Assembly: GCF_019219825.1 (NCBI RefSeq)
Contig: NZ_JAHUXH010000003.1
Span: 310,001-374,000 of the forward strand
Direction of reading: 5' to 3'
Length of the DNA stretch: 64,000 bases
Source: Streptomyces sp. TRM70350
GTDB taxonomy: Bacteria > Actinomycetota > Actinomycetes > Streptomycetales > Streptomycetaceae
Part shown: piece after piece, positions 47,683 through 57,511 of the stretch
How positions within the stretch are numbered: the stretch's first letter is position 1
Layout of the letters: each line of letters opens with the position of its first letter
Translations under genes and position numbers: made by a program
Notes under the pieces: generated by a model
Databases searched by the model: none
Told to the model about the DNA's origin: nothing
The model's input: only the letters and a program-made list of their open reading frames with translations

Positions 47683-49101
47683 GTGAGCGACACCTCCCGT
47701 CGGCCCCGCAAACCCGGCAAGCCCTATCGTCGGCCCAAGAAGGACCCCGTCCGCATCCTTGCCTTCGAGGCGCTGCGGGCCGTCGACGAGAGGGACGCGT
47801 ACGCCAATCTCGTGCTGCCGCCGCTGCTGCGGAAGGCGCGGGAGAGCGGGGACTTCGACGGGCGGGACGCAGCGCTGGCGACCGAGCTGGTGTACGGGAC
47901 GCTACGGCGGCAGGGCACGTACGACGCCGTGCTCGCGGAGTGCGTCGACCGGCCGCTCAGGGAGGTCGATCCGCCGGTCCTGGACGTGCTGAGCCTCGGT
48001 GCGCACCAGTTGCTCGGGACGCGGATCCCCTCGCACGCCGCCGTGTCGGCCACGGTCGAACTCGCCCGGGTCGTGCTCGGCGACGGGCGGGCCAAGTTCG
48101 TGAACGCCGTGCTGCGCAAGGTCGCGCAGCACGACCTCGACGGGTGGCTGGAGCGGGTCGCGCCGCCCTACGACGAGGACCCCGAGGACCATCTCGCCGT
48201 TGTGCACTCGCATCCGCGCTGGGTCGTCTCCGCGCTGTGGGACTCGCTCGGCGGCGGCCGGGCCGGTATCGAGGAACTGCTGGCCGCCGACAACGAGCGG
48301 CCCGAGGTGACCCTGGTCGCGCGGCCGGGACGGGCCACGACCGACGAGTTGCTGCGCGAGGACGCCGCCGTGCCGGGGCGCTGGTCGCCGTACGCCGTAC
48401 GGCTCACCGAGGGCGGGGAGCCCGGGGCCATCGACGCCGTACGGGAGGGCCGGGCGGGCGTGCAGGACGAGGGGAGTCAGCTGGTCGCGCTGGCCCTGGC
48501 GAACGCGCCGCTCGCCGGGCCCGACGAGAAGTGGCTGGACGGGTGCGCCGGGCCGGGCGGCAAGGCCGCGCTGCTCGGCGCGCTCGCCGCCGCGCGGGGC
48601 GCCTCGCTGCTGGCCGCGGAGAAGCAGCCGCATCGGGCCGGGCTGGTGGCGAAGGCGCTGCGCGGCAATCCCGGCCCGTACCAGGTCATCGCCGCCGACG
48701 GGACCCGGCCGCCGTGGCGGCCCGGCTCGTTCGACCGGGTGCTGATGGACGTGCCCTGCACCGGGCTCGGCGCGCTGCGCCGGCGGCCCGAGGCGCGGTG
48801 GCGGCGCCGCCCGGAGGACCTCGACGCGTTCGCTCCGCTCCAGCGCGGGCTGCTGCGCACCGCCCTGGAGTCCGTGCGGGTCGGCGGGGTCGTCGGGTAC
48901 GCCACCTGCTCGCCGCACCTCGCGGAGACACGGGCCGTGGTCGCCGACGTGCTCAAGCAGTTCCCGGAGGCCGAGCTGATCGACGCCCGGCCGCTGCTGC
49001 CGGGTGTGCCGGACCTGGGGGACGGTCCGGACGTACAGCTGTGGCCGCATCTGCACGGGACGGACGCGATGTATCTGGCGGTCGTGCGGCGGACCGGCTG
49101 A
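47683..49101 (+). CDS. rsmB: 16S rRNA (cytosine-967-C5)-methyltransferase RsmB-like
   Basis: The 472-residue protein combines an N-terminal NusB-like RNA-binding domain (about 20-165) with a C-terminal m5C RNA methyltransferase. The SAM-binding motif is LDGCAGPGGKAALLG, and the two conserved cysteines lie in DVPCTGLGALRRRPEA and GYATCSPHLAET. Family knowledge points to C967 of 16S rRNA. GTG at 47683, nine bases after GGAG, is preferred to an upstream in-frame GTG at 47647. It is part of the usual fmt-rsmB-rpe order. Confidence 0.92.
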   Translation: MSDTSRRPRKPGKPYRRPKKDPVRILAFEALRAVDERDAYANLVLPPLLRKARESGDFDGRDAALATELVYGTLRRQGTYDAVLAECVDRPLREVDPPVLDVLSLGAHQLLGTRIPSHAAVSATVELARVVLGDGRAKFVNAVLRKVAQHDLDGWLERVAPPYDEDPEDHLAVVHSHPRWVVSALWDSLGGGRAGIEELLAADNERPEVTLVARPGRATTDELLREDAAVPGRWSPYAVRLTEGGEPGAIDAVREGRAGVQDEGSQLVALALANAPLAGPDEKWLDGCAGPGGKAALLGALAAARGASLLAAEKQPHRAGLVAKALRGNPGPYQVIAADGTRPPWRPGSFDRVLMDVPCTGLGALRRRPEARWRRRPEDLDAFAPLQRGLLRTALESVRVGGVVGYATCSPHLAETRAVVADVLKQFPEAELIDARPLLPGVPDLGDGPDVQLWPHLHGTDAMYLAVVRRTG

Positions 49102-49109
49102 CGCGGGCC

Positions 49110-49186
49110 GCGCCCCACAAGGGGCGCGGGGCCGCAACATATGCGGCTCCGCCGCGCGGGCGCGACCAGCCGCGGACGGCCCGCGA
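49110..49186. repeat. Hairpin and dispersed intergenic repeat after rsmB
   Basis: GCGCCCC (49110-49116) and GGGGCGC (49121-49127) form a terminator-like hairpin. It is followed by CATATGCGGCTCCGCCGCGC and a Gly/Arg-codon-like GC stretch. This hairpin plus 'GCGGCTCCGCCGC' combination resembles a repeat I have seen between genes in many Streptomyces genomes. It probably ends the fmt-rsmB transcript. Confidence 0.5.
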
Positions 49187-49255
49187 TGTTCATACGACCT
49201 GATTTCCGCCGGGACCGATGCCCCTCACCCCGGGAGGGCATGGCACGCTTAGTGC

Positions 49256-49942
49256 ATGGCCGTGCAGATCAACCCCAGCATCCTGTCCGCCGACTTCGCC
49301 CGTCTCGCCGACGAGGCGCGGGCGGTCGAAGGGGCCGACTGGCTCCACGTCGACGTCATGGACAACCATTTCGTCCCGAACCTCACGCTCGGCGTGCCGG
49401 TCGTGGAGTCGCTGGCCCGTGCGACGGACACCCCGCTGGACTGCCACCTGATGATCGAGGCCCCCGATCGGTGGGCCCCTCAGTACGTGGAGGCGGGCGC
49501 CTCCTCGGTCACCTTCCACGTCGAAGCGGCCGCCGCGCCGGTACGGCTGGCCCGGGAGATCCGGGCCAAGGGCGCCCGGGCGTCCATGGCGCTGAAGCCG
49601 GCGACGTCCATCGAGCCGTACGAGGATCTGCTGCCCGAACTCGACATGTTGCTGATCATGACGGTTGAGCCGGGCTTCGGTGGGCAGGCGTTTCTGGACA
49701 TCATGCTGCCCAAGATCCGCCGCACCCGGGAACTGATCAGCAAGCACGGCCTGGAGCTCTGGCTGCAGGTCGACGGCGGGGTCTCGGACGCGACGATCGA
49801 GCGCTGCGCGGAAGCGGGCGCCGATGTGTTCGTGGCCGGTTCCGCCGTGTACGGGGCCGCCGACCCGGCCGCCGCGGTGCGTGCCCTGCGCGCCAAGGCG
49901 GAGTCCGCGACGCAGCACGCGGCATGGGTGTGCGACCACTGA
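49256..49942 (+). CDS. rpe: Ribulose-phosphate 3-epimerase
   Basis: Rpe interconverts ribulose-5-phosphate and xylulose-5-phosphate in the pentose phosphate pathway. The 228-residue TIM-barrel protein has the N-terminal [13 protein letters not shown], metal and catalytic residues in [12 protein letters not shown] and CHLMIEAPD, and the loop [13 protein letters not shown] at 49256 is the family start. A sugar-responsive regulator follows 113 bases downstream. Confidence 0.94.
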   Translation: MAVQINPSILSADFARLADEARAVEGADWLHVDVMDNHFVPNLTLGVPVVESLARATDTPLDCHLMIEAPDRWAPQYVEAGASSVTFHVEAAAAPVRLAREIRAKGARASMALKPATSIEPYEDLLPELDMLLIMTVEPGFGGQAFLDIMLPKIRRTRELISKHGLELWLQVDGGVSDATIERCAEAGADVFVAGSAVYGAADPAAAVRALRAKAESATQHAAWVCDH

Positions 49943-50055
49943 GCCACGGTTACGTGAACGGCGCCCGTCGGGCGCCCAGCAGGGCTGATCAAGCGCGCCG
50001 GATCTGCAAGGATGAACGGCGAATCCAGAGTGTGAACAGCAGTGAGGAGATCGCC

Positions 50056-51075
50056 GTGTCGGGTATGTCGGCGGGCCGGTCAGCCATGCGGATGGGACCC
50101 GCTGAGCTGGTGCAGGCGGCGGCCATGGCCCGCCGCTTCTACCTCGAAGGCAAGTCCAAGATCCAGATCGCGGAGGAGTTCGGCGTCAGCCGCTTCAAAG
50201 TGGCCCGGGTCCTGGAGACCGCCCTCGAACGGGATCTCGTACGCATCGAGATCCGTGTGCCGGCCGAGCTGGACGCGGAGCGCTCGGACGCGCTGCGCGC
50301 CCGCTACGGCCTCAGGCACGCCGTCGTGGTGGAGTCCCCGGCCGAGGCCGAGGAGACCCCCGACCCCGAGAACCTGGGCGAGGTGGCCGCCGACCTGCTC
50401 GGCGAGCTGGTCAACGAGGGTGATGTGCTCGGGCTGGCCTGGGGCCGGTCCACCATCCACATGGCCGCCGCCCTCGACAAGCTGCCGCCCTGCACGGTGG
50501 TGCAGCTGACGGGCGTGTACGACGCCGGGACCGCCGAGCGCGGCTCCGTGGAGGCCGTGCGCCGGGCCGCCCAGGTCTCCGGCGGCGACGCCCACCCCAT
50601 CTACGCGCCGATGCTGCTGCCGGACGCCGCCACCGCGGCCGCGCTGCGCCACCAGACGGGGATCGCCCGGGCCTTCGACTACTTCGACAAGGTCACCGTC
50701 GCCTGTGTCTCCATCGGCTCCTGGGAGCCCGGCATCTCCACGGTGCACGACATGCTCAGCGACGAGGAGCGCTCCCACTACGCGTCCCTCGGTGTCGCCG
50801 CCGAGATGTCCGCGCACCTCTTCGACGCCGACGGCCGCCGGGTCGGACGGGACCTGGGGGAGCGGTGCATCACGGTCAAGGCCGAGCAGCTGCGCCGTAT
50901 CCCCGAGGTCGTCGCGATCGCGGGCGGGCAGCGCAAGGCGGCCGCCATCGACGCGGTGCTGCGGTCGGGGCTCGTCACCAGCCTGGTCACGGACACCTCC
51001 GCGGCCGACTATCTGATGACGGCCGGACCGACCCCGCGGCCGGCGCTGAACAGGGCCGACCCGGACGGGCCCTGA
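50056..51075 (+). CDS. SorC/DeoR-type sugar-binding transcriptional regulator
   Basis: The 339-residue protein has an N-terminal HTH (about residues 33-55, KSKIQIAEEFGVSRFKVARVL without sugar-domain features) and a C-terminal SorC sugar-phosphate-binding domain (GEVAADLLGELVNEGDVLGLAWG, and IAGGQRKAAAIDAVLRSGLV near the end). Such proteins respond to phosphorylated sugars; the ligand is unknown. GTG at 50056 follows GAGGAG by 6 bases and is preferred to GTG 50032. Proximity to rpe hints at pentose-phosphate control. Confidence 0.87.
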   Translation: MSGMSAGRSAMRMGPAELVQAAAMARRFYLEGKSKIQIAEEFGVSRFKVARVLETALERDLVRIEIRVPAELDAERSDALRARYGLRHAVVVESPAEAEETPDPENLGEVAADLLGELVNEGDVLGLAWGRSTIHMAAALDKLPPCTVVQLTGVYDAGTAERGSVEAVRRAAQVSGGDAHPIYAPMLLPDAATAAALRHQTGIARAFDYFDKVTVACVSIGSWEPGISTVHDMLSDEERSHYASLGVAAEMSAHLFDADGRRVGRDLGERCITVKAEQLRRIPEVVAIAGGQRKAAAIDAVLRSGLVTSLVTDTSAADYLMTAGPTPRPALNRADPDGP

Positions 51076-51086
51076 CGGACGGTCAC

Positions 51087-51371
51087 ATGGGGACAGCCGT
51101 GGCGGAAACCCGCCGCGGTCCGTCCCTCTGCGACTCCCTCCACCCCGACGATGGGGGCTGCGCCCGGGCGCTTCGGCTGCCCGAATGGTTCGGCCGCACC
51201 CGGGACGCGCTCGCCGCCAGCTCTTCACCGCCCAGCAGGTGTTCGCGCAGGCCGGGGACGCGGCGCCGGGGCCGACCGTGGCGCTCGCCCTTGGAGGATC
51301 CTCCTAAGGGCCCCCTGACCTGCCTGGACGAAGTCACCGGGCATCGCATTCCGGCCGACATGGGAGAATGA
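51087..51371 (+). pseudogene. Possible decayed barstar-like gene
   Basis: The frame from ATG 51087 encodes 94 residues with the segment ALRLPEWFGRTRDAL (about 51166-51213), which resembles the barstar-family motif around FPEWYGRNxDAL. After it the frame turns into Ser/Arg/Pro-rich sequence. Another frame just downstream reads LFTAQQVFAQAGDAAPGPT up to a stop near 51306, as if a frameshift separates two parts. I call it a remnant with low confidence; it may be chance. The rest of this 364-base gap shows only a GGAGGATCCTCC palindrome at 51293-51304. Confidence 0.3.
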
Positions 51372-51397
51372 AGTACGTGCTCTTCTCCCCTGGCTGA

Positions 51398-52885
<1,488 letters not shown>

Positions 52886-52901
52886 CTCGACTGCCTCACG
52901 G

Positions 52902-52925
52902 ACGGCCCCCGGTGACGGGGGCCGT
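52902..52925 (+). terminator. Terminator after guaB1
   Basis: ACGGCCCCC (52902-52910) and GGGGGCCGT (52917-52925) form a perfect 9-base stem with a GGTGAC loop, followed by TTTC. Confidence 0.82.
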
Positions 52926-53015
52926 TTCGCGTTCCCGCACCTACCGTCAGTGCACCCGGTACCGGGGCCTGGGGACTGTCGGTCAAGGAGCTGGAAGCGC
53001 CCTGACCGGGCCTTC

Positions 53016-53134
53016 GCGCAACGGTTCACAGCCCGCCGTGCAACGAACGCACGCCGAGCCCCCAGGAACGCAATGATCTTGCGGGCATACGCAAGGTTGC
53101 TGCATTACAACGGCAACGCCCCTGCTCATAGGCT
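53016..53134 (+). promoter_or_regulatory. Permease control region: three GCGCAACG-like elements, inverted repeats and promoter
   Basis: GCGCAACGGTTC (53016-53027), GTGCAACGAACG (53038-53049) and ACGCAATGATCT (53068-53079) are related elements. They are followed by CTTGCG (53078-53083)/CGCAAG (53090-53095) and GTTGC (53096-53100)/GCAAC (53113-53117) inverted repeats. A plausible promoter is TTACAA (53105-53110) and TAGGCT (53129-53134), spacer 18. The leader to the GTG at 53245 is about 105 bases and contains GC-rich hairpins. Similar elements precede davA. Confidence 0.55.
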
Positions 53135-53244
53135 GTCGCCTCGTACGTGGCGTGGCGGGGACCCCGCTCGGTGGGTTCCCGTGTCTTCACGGGGGATGCC
53201 GCCGGTCCCCGTCCCCTGACCGGCAGCAACAAAGGAGCCAGCGC

Positions 53245-54732
53245 GTGCTCGACCAAGGCGCACCCCCGCAGCACAGCAGCCAGACCGACCCCACGTCCCC
53301 GGGGGTCGGCGCGCGCCTGATGCGCCGCAAGCCCGTGGAACGCCTGGTCGCGGAGGGCGGCCAGGGTGAGGGAGGCTCGCTGCGGCGCTCCCTCGGCCTG
53401 TGGCAGCTCACCATGATCAGCATCGGTGCCACCCTCGGCACCGGCATCTTCGTCGTCCTCGGCGACGCCGTCCCCGAGGCCGGTCCCGCGGTCACCCTGG
53501 CGTTCGTCATCGCCGGTCTGACGGCGCTCTTCTCGGCCCTGTCGTACGCCGAGCTGGCGGGCAGCATCCCCGTGGCGGGCTCCTCGTACTCGTATGCATA
53601 CGCAACGATGGGCGAACTCGTCGCCTGGGTCTGCGGCTGGTGCCTGGTCCTGGAGTACGGCGTGTCGGTGGCCGCGGTCGCGGTCGGCTGGGGCGAGTAC
53701 CTCAACGAACTGCTCCACGGGACGATCGGCGTCACCATCCCCTCCGCGCTGTCCTCGGCGCCGGGTGAGGGCGGCATCGTCAACCTGCCCGCGCTGATCG
53801 TCGTCCTGCTGGCGATGATCTTCCTGCTCGGCGGTGTGCGGGAGTCCGCACGCGCCAACACCATCATGGTCGTGGTGAAGATCGCCGCGCTGGTGCTGTT
53901 CTGCACGGTCGGCTTCATGGGCTTCAAGTCCGGCAACTACGCCGACTTCATGCCGCTCGGCATGGCCGGCGTCAGCGCCGCCGGTGCCACGCTGTTCTTC
54001 TCCTACATCGGTTTCGACGCCGCCTCCACCGCCGGTGAGGAGGCCAAGAACCCCAAGAAGGACCTGCCCCGCGCGATCATGCTCTCGCTGATCATCGTGA
54101 CCGCCCTCTACGTGCTCGTCGCGGCCGTCGCCGTCGGCGCCTGGAACTGGACCAAGTTCGAGGGCTCCGACGCATCCCTCGCCGCGATCATGAACGACGT
54201 CAGCGGCCAGTCCTTCTGGGGCACCCTGCTCGCCCTCGGCGCGGTCATCTCCATCGCGAGCGTCGTCCTGACCGTGCTCTACGGCCAGACCCGCATCCTC
54301 TTCGCGATGTCCCGCGACGGCCTGGTGCCCAAGGCGCTCGGCAAGGTCCACCACAAGACCGGCGCGCCGCGCCTCAACACGGTGATCGTGTCCCTGTTCT
54401 GCGGTGTGCTCGCCGCCCTGATCCCGCTCGGCAAGCTCGTCGACGCCACCAGCATCGGCACGCTGTTCGCCTTCGCGCTGGTCAACATCGCGGTGATCGT
54501 CCTGCGGTACAAGCGGCCGGAGCTGGAGCGCACGTTCAAGGTGCCGTTCGGGCCGGTGCTGCCGGTCCTGGGCTTCGTCTTCTGCGCGTACAACATGTTC
54601 AGCCTCGACACCGTGACCTGGGTGGTCTTCGGGTTCTGGATGGCCTCCGGTCTCGTGTTCTACTTCCTGTACGGCTACCGCCGTTCCCGTCTGGCCGTGG
54701 CAGACGCATCAGTCGCATCAGAAGTGAAGTGA
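53245..54732 (+). CDS. APC-superfamily amino-acid permease
   Basis: The 495-residue integral membrane protein has about 12 helices and APC-superfamily hallmarks. These include SIGATLGTGIFVVLGDA in helix 1, SYAELAGSIPVAGSSYSYAY, and FFSYIGFDAASTAGEEAKNP, typical of the CAT (cationic amino-acid transporter) branch. It should import an amino acid by symport; the substrate is not fixed by sequence. GTG at 53245 follows AAAGGAG by 7 bases. An Lrp/AsnC regulator starts 10 bases after its stop, suggesting control by the transported amino acid. Confidence 0.88.
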   Translation: MLDQGAPPQHSSQTDPTSPGVGARLMRRKPVERLVAEGGQGEGGSLRRSLGLWQLTMISIGATLGTGIFVVLGDAVPEAGPAVTLAFVIAGLTALFSALSYAELAGSIPVAGSSYSYAYATMGELVAWVCGWCLVLEYGVSVAAVAVGWGEYLNELLHGTIGVTIPSALSSAPGEGGIVNLPALIVVLLAMIFLLGGVRESARANTIMVVVKIAALVLFCTVGFMGFKSGNYADFMPLGMAGVSAAGATLFFSYIGFDAASTAGEEAKNPKKDLPRAIMLSLIIVTALYVLVAAVAVGAWNWTKFEGSDASLAAIMNDVSGQSFWGTLLALGAVISIASVVLTVLYGQTRILFAMSRDGLVPKALGKVHHKTGAPRLNTVIVSLFCGVLAALIPLGKLVDATSIGTLFAFALVNIAVIVLRYKRPELERTFKVPFGPVLPVLGFVFCAYNMFSLDTVTWVVFGFWMASGLVFYFLYGYRRSRLAVADASVASEVK

Positions 54733-54742
54733 ACCACCCGCA

Positions 54743-55195
54743 GTGCTGAACGATCTCGACGAACGCATCGTGCACGCCCTCGCCGAGGACGCCCGCCGCT
54801 CCTACGCGGACATCGGGCAGCTCGTCGGCCTGTCCGCGCCCGCCGTGAAGCGGCGCGTGGACCGGCTGCGCGCGACCGGCGCCATCACCGGGTTCACCGT
54901 CCGGGTGGACCCCTCGGCGCTGGGCTGGGAGACCGAGGGGTTCGTCGAGATCTACTGCCGCCGCAACACCTCGCCGGAGATCATCCAGCGGGGCCTGGAG
55001 CGCTACCAGGAGGTCGTGGCCGCGTCCACCGTCACCGGGGACGCGGACGCGATCGCCCAGGTCTTCGCCTCCGACATGCGGCACTTCGAGCGGGTCCTGG
55101 AGCGGATCGCGGGGGAGCCGTTCGTGGAGCGGACCAAGTCCGTGCTCGTCCTGTCGCCGCTGCTGCGGCGCTTCTCCTCCGGAGCGCCCACCTGA
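54743..55195 (+). CDS. Lrp/AsnC-family transcriptional regulator
   Basis: The 150-residue protein has an N-terminal AsnC-type HTH (residues 1-50, LDERIVHALAEDARRSYADI then LSAPAVKRRVDRL) and a C-terminal RAM ligand-binding domain (STVTGDADAIAQVFASDMRHFERVLERI). These proteins bind amino acids and act as octamers on repeated sites. It is in one operon with the upstream permease. The repeated GCGCAACG-like elements before the permease and before davA are candidate binding sites. Confidence 0.9.
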   Translation: MLNDLDERIVHALAEDARRSYADIGQLVGLSAPAVKRRVDRLRATGAITGFTVRVDPSALGWETEGFVEIYCRRNTSPEIIQRGLERYQEVVAASTVTGDADAIAQVFASDMRHFERVLERIAGEPFVERTKSVLVLSPLLRRFSSGAPT

Positions 55196-55274
55196 TCCCG
55201 GCGTGCGGTCTACCATCGGTCGCATGACCTGGCGACATTGACCTTCACGCGCCCCTGAGCCCGGCGTCCGGCGA

Positions 55275-56438
55275 CTGACCCGGACGCTGTACGGCTACGC
55301 CTTCCTGGACGACTTCGTCCTGCTGTACCCGGTCTACGCCCTGCTCTTCGGCGACACCGGGCTGTCCCTCGGGCAGATCTCCTCCCTCTTCGCCCTGTGG
55401 TCGGTCACCGGCGTGCTGCTGGAGGTCCCCTCCGGCGCCTGGGCCGACGCCGTCTCCCGTCGGCTGCTGCTGTGGCTCGGCCCGCTGCTGACCGCCGTCG
55501 GCTTCGCCCTGTGGGTGCTCATCCCCTCGTACGGGGCGTTCGCGCTCGGGTTCGTCCTCTGGGGCGCGGGTGGAGCGCTCGGCTCCGGCGCGCTGGAGGC
55601 GCTGGTGTACGAGGAACTGGACCGGCTCGGCGCGGCCGACGACTACGCCCGCGTGATGGGCCGGGCGCGTGCCGCGGGCCTGGTGGCCGTGATGGCCGCG
55701 ATGGGGCTGGCCGGGCCGGTGCTCGCGCTGGGCGGTTATCCGCTGGTCGGTGCGGCGAGCGTGCTGACCTGTCTGCTGACGGCGGCTGTGGCGACCCGCT
55801 TCCCCGAGCATCGCGCCACGGCGTCCGGGAGTGGGAGCTGGTACGGCACGCTGCGCGCCGTCGGCCGCCCCGACCGGTCGGTCACCGCCGCACTGCTGCT
55901 CGTCGCGGCCGTCGGGTCGGTGTGGGGCGCCCTCGACGAGTACACGCCGCTGCTGGTCCGGGACACCGGCGTGCCGGACGGGGCCGGTCCCTCTCTGCTC
56001 CTGCTGATCTGGGCGGGCGCCACCGTCGGGAGCCTGCTCGCCGGTCCGGGCGAGCGCCTCGGCGCGGCCGGGTTCGCGGGTGTGCTCGCCGGTTCCGCAG
56101 TGGCCCTCGCCGTGGGCGCCCTGGCCCGGGCGCCGGCCGGTATCGCGCTGGTCGCCGTCGCCTTCGGCGGCTTCCAGCTGGCGAGTGTGCTGGCCGACGC
56201 CCGGCTCCAGCGGCGGATCGACGACAGCGCGCGGGCCACGGTCACGTCGATCGCGGGGCTGGGCACCGAACTGGCCACGGTCGCGGTGTTCGGCGCGTAC
56301 GCGGCGATCGGCTCGGCGACCGGGCACAGTACGGCCTTCGCGGTGTTCGGGGTGCCGTACCTGGTGATCGCGGTGCTGGTGGCGGGCGCGGGAAGGGGAG
56401 CCCGTCGCCGGAGTGAGCCACCCTGGAGCGGGGGCTGA
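55275..56438 (+). CDS. MFS transporter with disrupted or uncertain start
   Basis: The frame encodes a major-facilitator-type protein. Good helix-1 coding sequence (TLYGYAFLDDFVLLYPVYAL) lies upstream of the first in-frame GTG at 55413, then LLEVPSGAWADAVSRR in the loop after helix 2. An in-frame ATG at 55224 has a TACCAT -10-like hexamer 7 bases before it, but reads Met-Thr-Trp-Arg-His and then TGA at 55239. No ATG, GTG or TTG occurs between that stop and 55413. CTG 55275 is given as a provisional start. The gene may be a pseudogene or carry a sequencing error. Substrate unknown. Confidence 0.7.
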   Translation: MTRTLYGYAFLDDFVLLYPVYALLFGDTGLSLGQISSLFALWSVTGVLLEVPSGAWADAVSRRLLLWLGPLLTAVGFALWVLIPSYGAFALGFVLWGAGGALGSGALEALVYEELDRLGAADDYARVMGRARAAGLVAVMAAMGLAGPVLALGGYPLVGAASVLTCLLTAAVATRFPEHRATASGSGSWYGTLRAVGRPDRSVTAALLLVAAVGSVWGALDEYTPLLVRDTGVPDGAGPSLLLLIWAGATVGSLLAGPGERLGAAGFAGVLAGSAVALAVGALARAPAGIALVAVAFGGFQLASVLADARLQRRIDDSARATVTSIAGLGTELATVAVFGAYAAIGSATGHSTAFAVFGVPYLVIAVLVAGAGRGARRRSEPPWSGG

Positions 56439-56462
56439 CCGGCGGCGTGCCCCCGCCACATC

Positions 56463-56639
56463 GCGCAACGCGTCTTCGACGCCCGGCGGGGACCCGGCCG
56501 CGCCGGGCGCCCCGAGGAGGAGGGGACGTACGGCGAGGGCGCGCAACGAATCGCCGGGCCGTGCGGAACGGACGCAACAATCCGGCCGTCAGCGCGCAAC
56601 GGCTGCTCCTTGTCCGGCCGCGCCCCCCGCCCGTACGGT
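56463..56639 (+). promoter_or_regulatory. davA control region: four GCGCAACG-like elements and promoter
   Basis: GCGCAACGCGTC (56463-56474), GCGCAACGAATC (56541-56552), ACGCAACAATCC (56572-56583) and GCGCAACGGCTG (56594-56605) precede a good promoter pair. That pair is TTGTCC (56610-56615) and TACGGT (56634-56639), spacer 18. The last three elements are spaced 31 and 22 bases; the permease elements are spaced 22 and 30. GTGAGGAA precedes the davA ATG. Confidence 0.55.
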
Positions 56640-56681
56640 CTACGTGGCCCCCACACCCATCCGTCCTGGTGAGGAACACGC

Positions 56682-57470
56682 ATGCGCACCGCCCTGCTCC
56701 AGAGCTCCGGCCGGCCCGGCTCCACCGTCGAGAACCTCAAGGTCCTCGACGAGGCCGCGGGCCGTGCCGCTGCCGCCGGTGCCGGGCTGCTGGTCACGCC
56801 GGAGATGTTCCTGACCGGCTATGCGGTCGGCGACGACATCGCCCGTCTCGCCGAGCCCGCCGACGGTGACGCGGCCGACGCCGTCGCCGAGATCGCCACG
56901 CGGCACGGCCTGGCGATCGCGTACGGCTACCCGGAGCGCTCCGCCGACGTGGTCTTCAACTCCGCCCAGCTCATCTCCGCCGACGGCACGCGGCTCGCCA
57001 ACTACCGCAAGACCCACCTCTTCGGCTGCTTCGAGCGCGACCACTTCACGCCGGGCGAGCAGCCGGTGGTCCAGGCCGAGCTGGACGGGCTGCGGGTCGG
57101 GATCATGATCTGCTACGACGTGGAGTTCCCGGAGAACGTCCGGGCGCACGCCCTCGCCGGCACCGACCTGCTGCTGGTGCCGACCGCGCAGATGCACCCG
57201 TTCCAGTTCGTCGCCGAGTCGCTGGTACCGGTGCGGGCCTTCGAGAACCAGATGTACGTGGCGTACGTCAACCGGGTCGGCCACGAGGGCGAGTTCGAGT
57301 TCGTGGGGCTGTCCACCCTCGCCGGGCCGGACGGTTTCGCCCGCACCCGCGCCGGGCGCGGTGAGGAACTCGTCCTCGCCGAGGTGGACCCCGCCTTCCT
57401 CGCCGCCTCCCGGGAGGCGAACCCGTATCTGAAGGACCGCCGCCCCGGCCTCTACGGGTCGCTCGTCTGA
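56682..57470 (+). CDS. davA: Carbon-nitrogen hydrolase, probable 5-aminovaleramidase (DavA-like)
   Basis: The 262-residue nitrilase-superfamily amidase has the catalytic triad Glu41 (TPEMFLTGY), Lys110 (NYRKTHLFG) and Cys144 (MICYDVEFPEN). From memory it matches Pseudomonas DavA closely in length and in segments such as YGYPER and NYRKTHLFG. DavA hydrolyses 5-aminovaleramide to 5-aminovalerate. The next gene is a DavB-like monooxygenase that would supply the amide, which supports the assignment. An indole-3-acetamide hydrolase role is the main alternative. The 41-base gap to davB implies one transcript. Confidence 0.78.
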   Translation: MRTALLQSSGRPGSTVENLKVLDEAAGRAAAAGAGLLVTPEMFLTGYAVGDDIARLAEPADGDAADAVAEIATRHGLAIAYGYPERSADVVFNSAQLISADGTRLANYRKTHLFGCFERDHFTPGEQPVVQAELDGLRVGIMICYDVEFPENVRAHALAGTDLLLVPTAQMHPFQFVAESLVPVRAFENQMYVAYVNRVGHEGEFEFVGLSTLAGPDGFARTRAGRGEELVLAEVDPAFLAASREANPYLKDRRPGLYGSLV

Positions 57471-57511
57471 AACCCCCACCCCGTTCTTCTTGTGCAAGGA
57501 GCCCGTACCCC

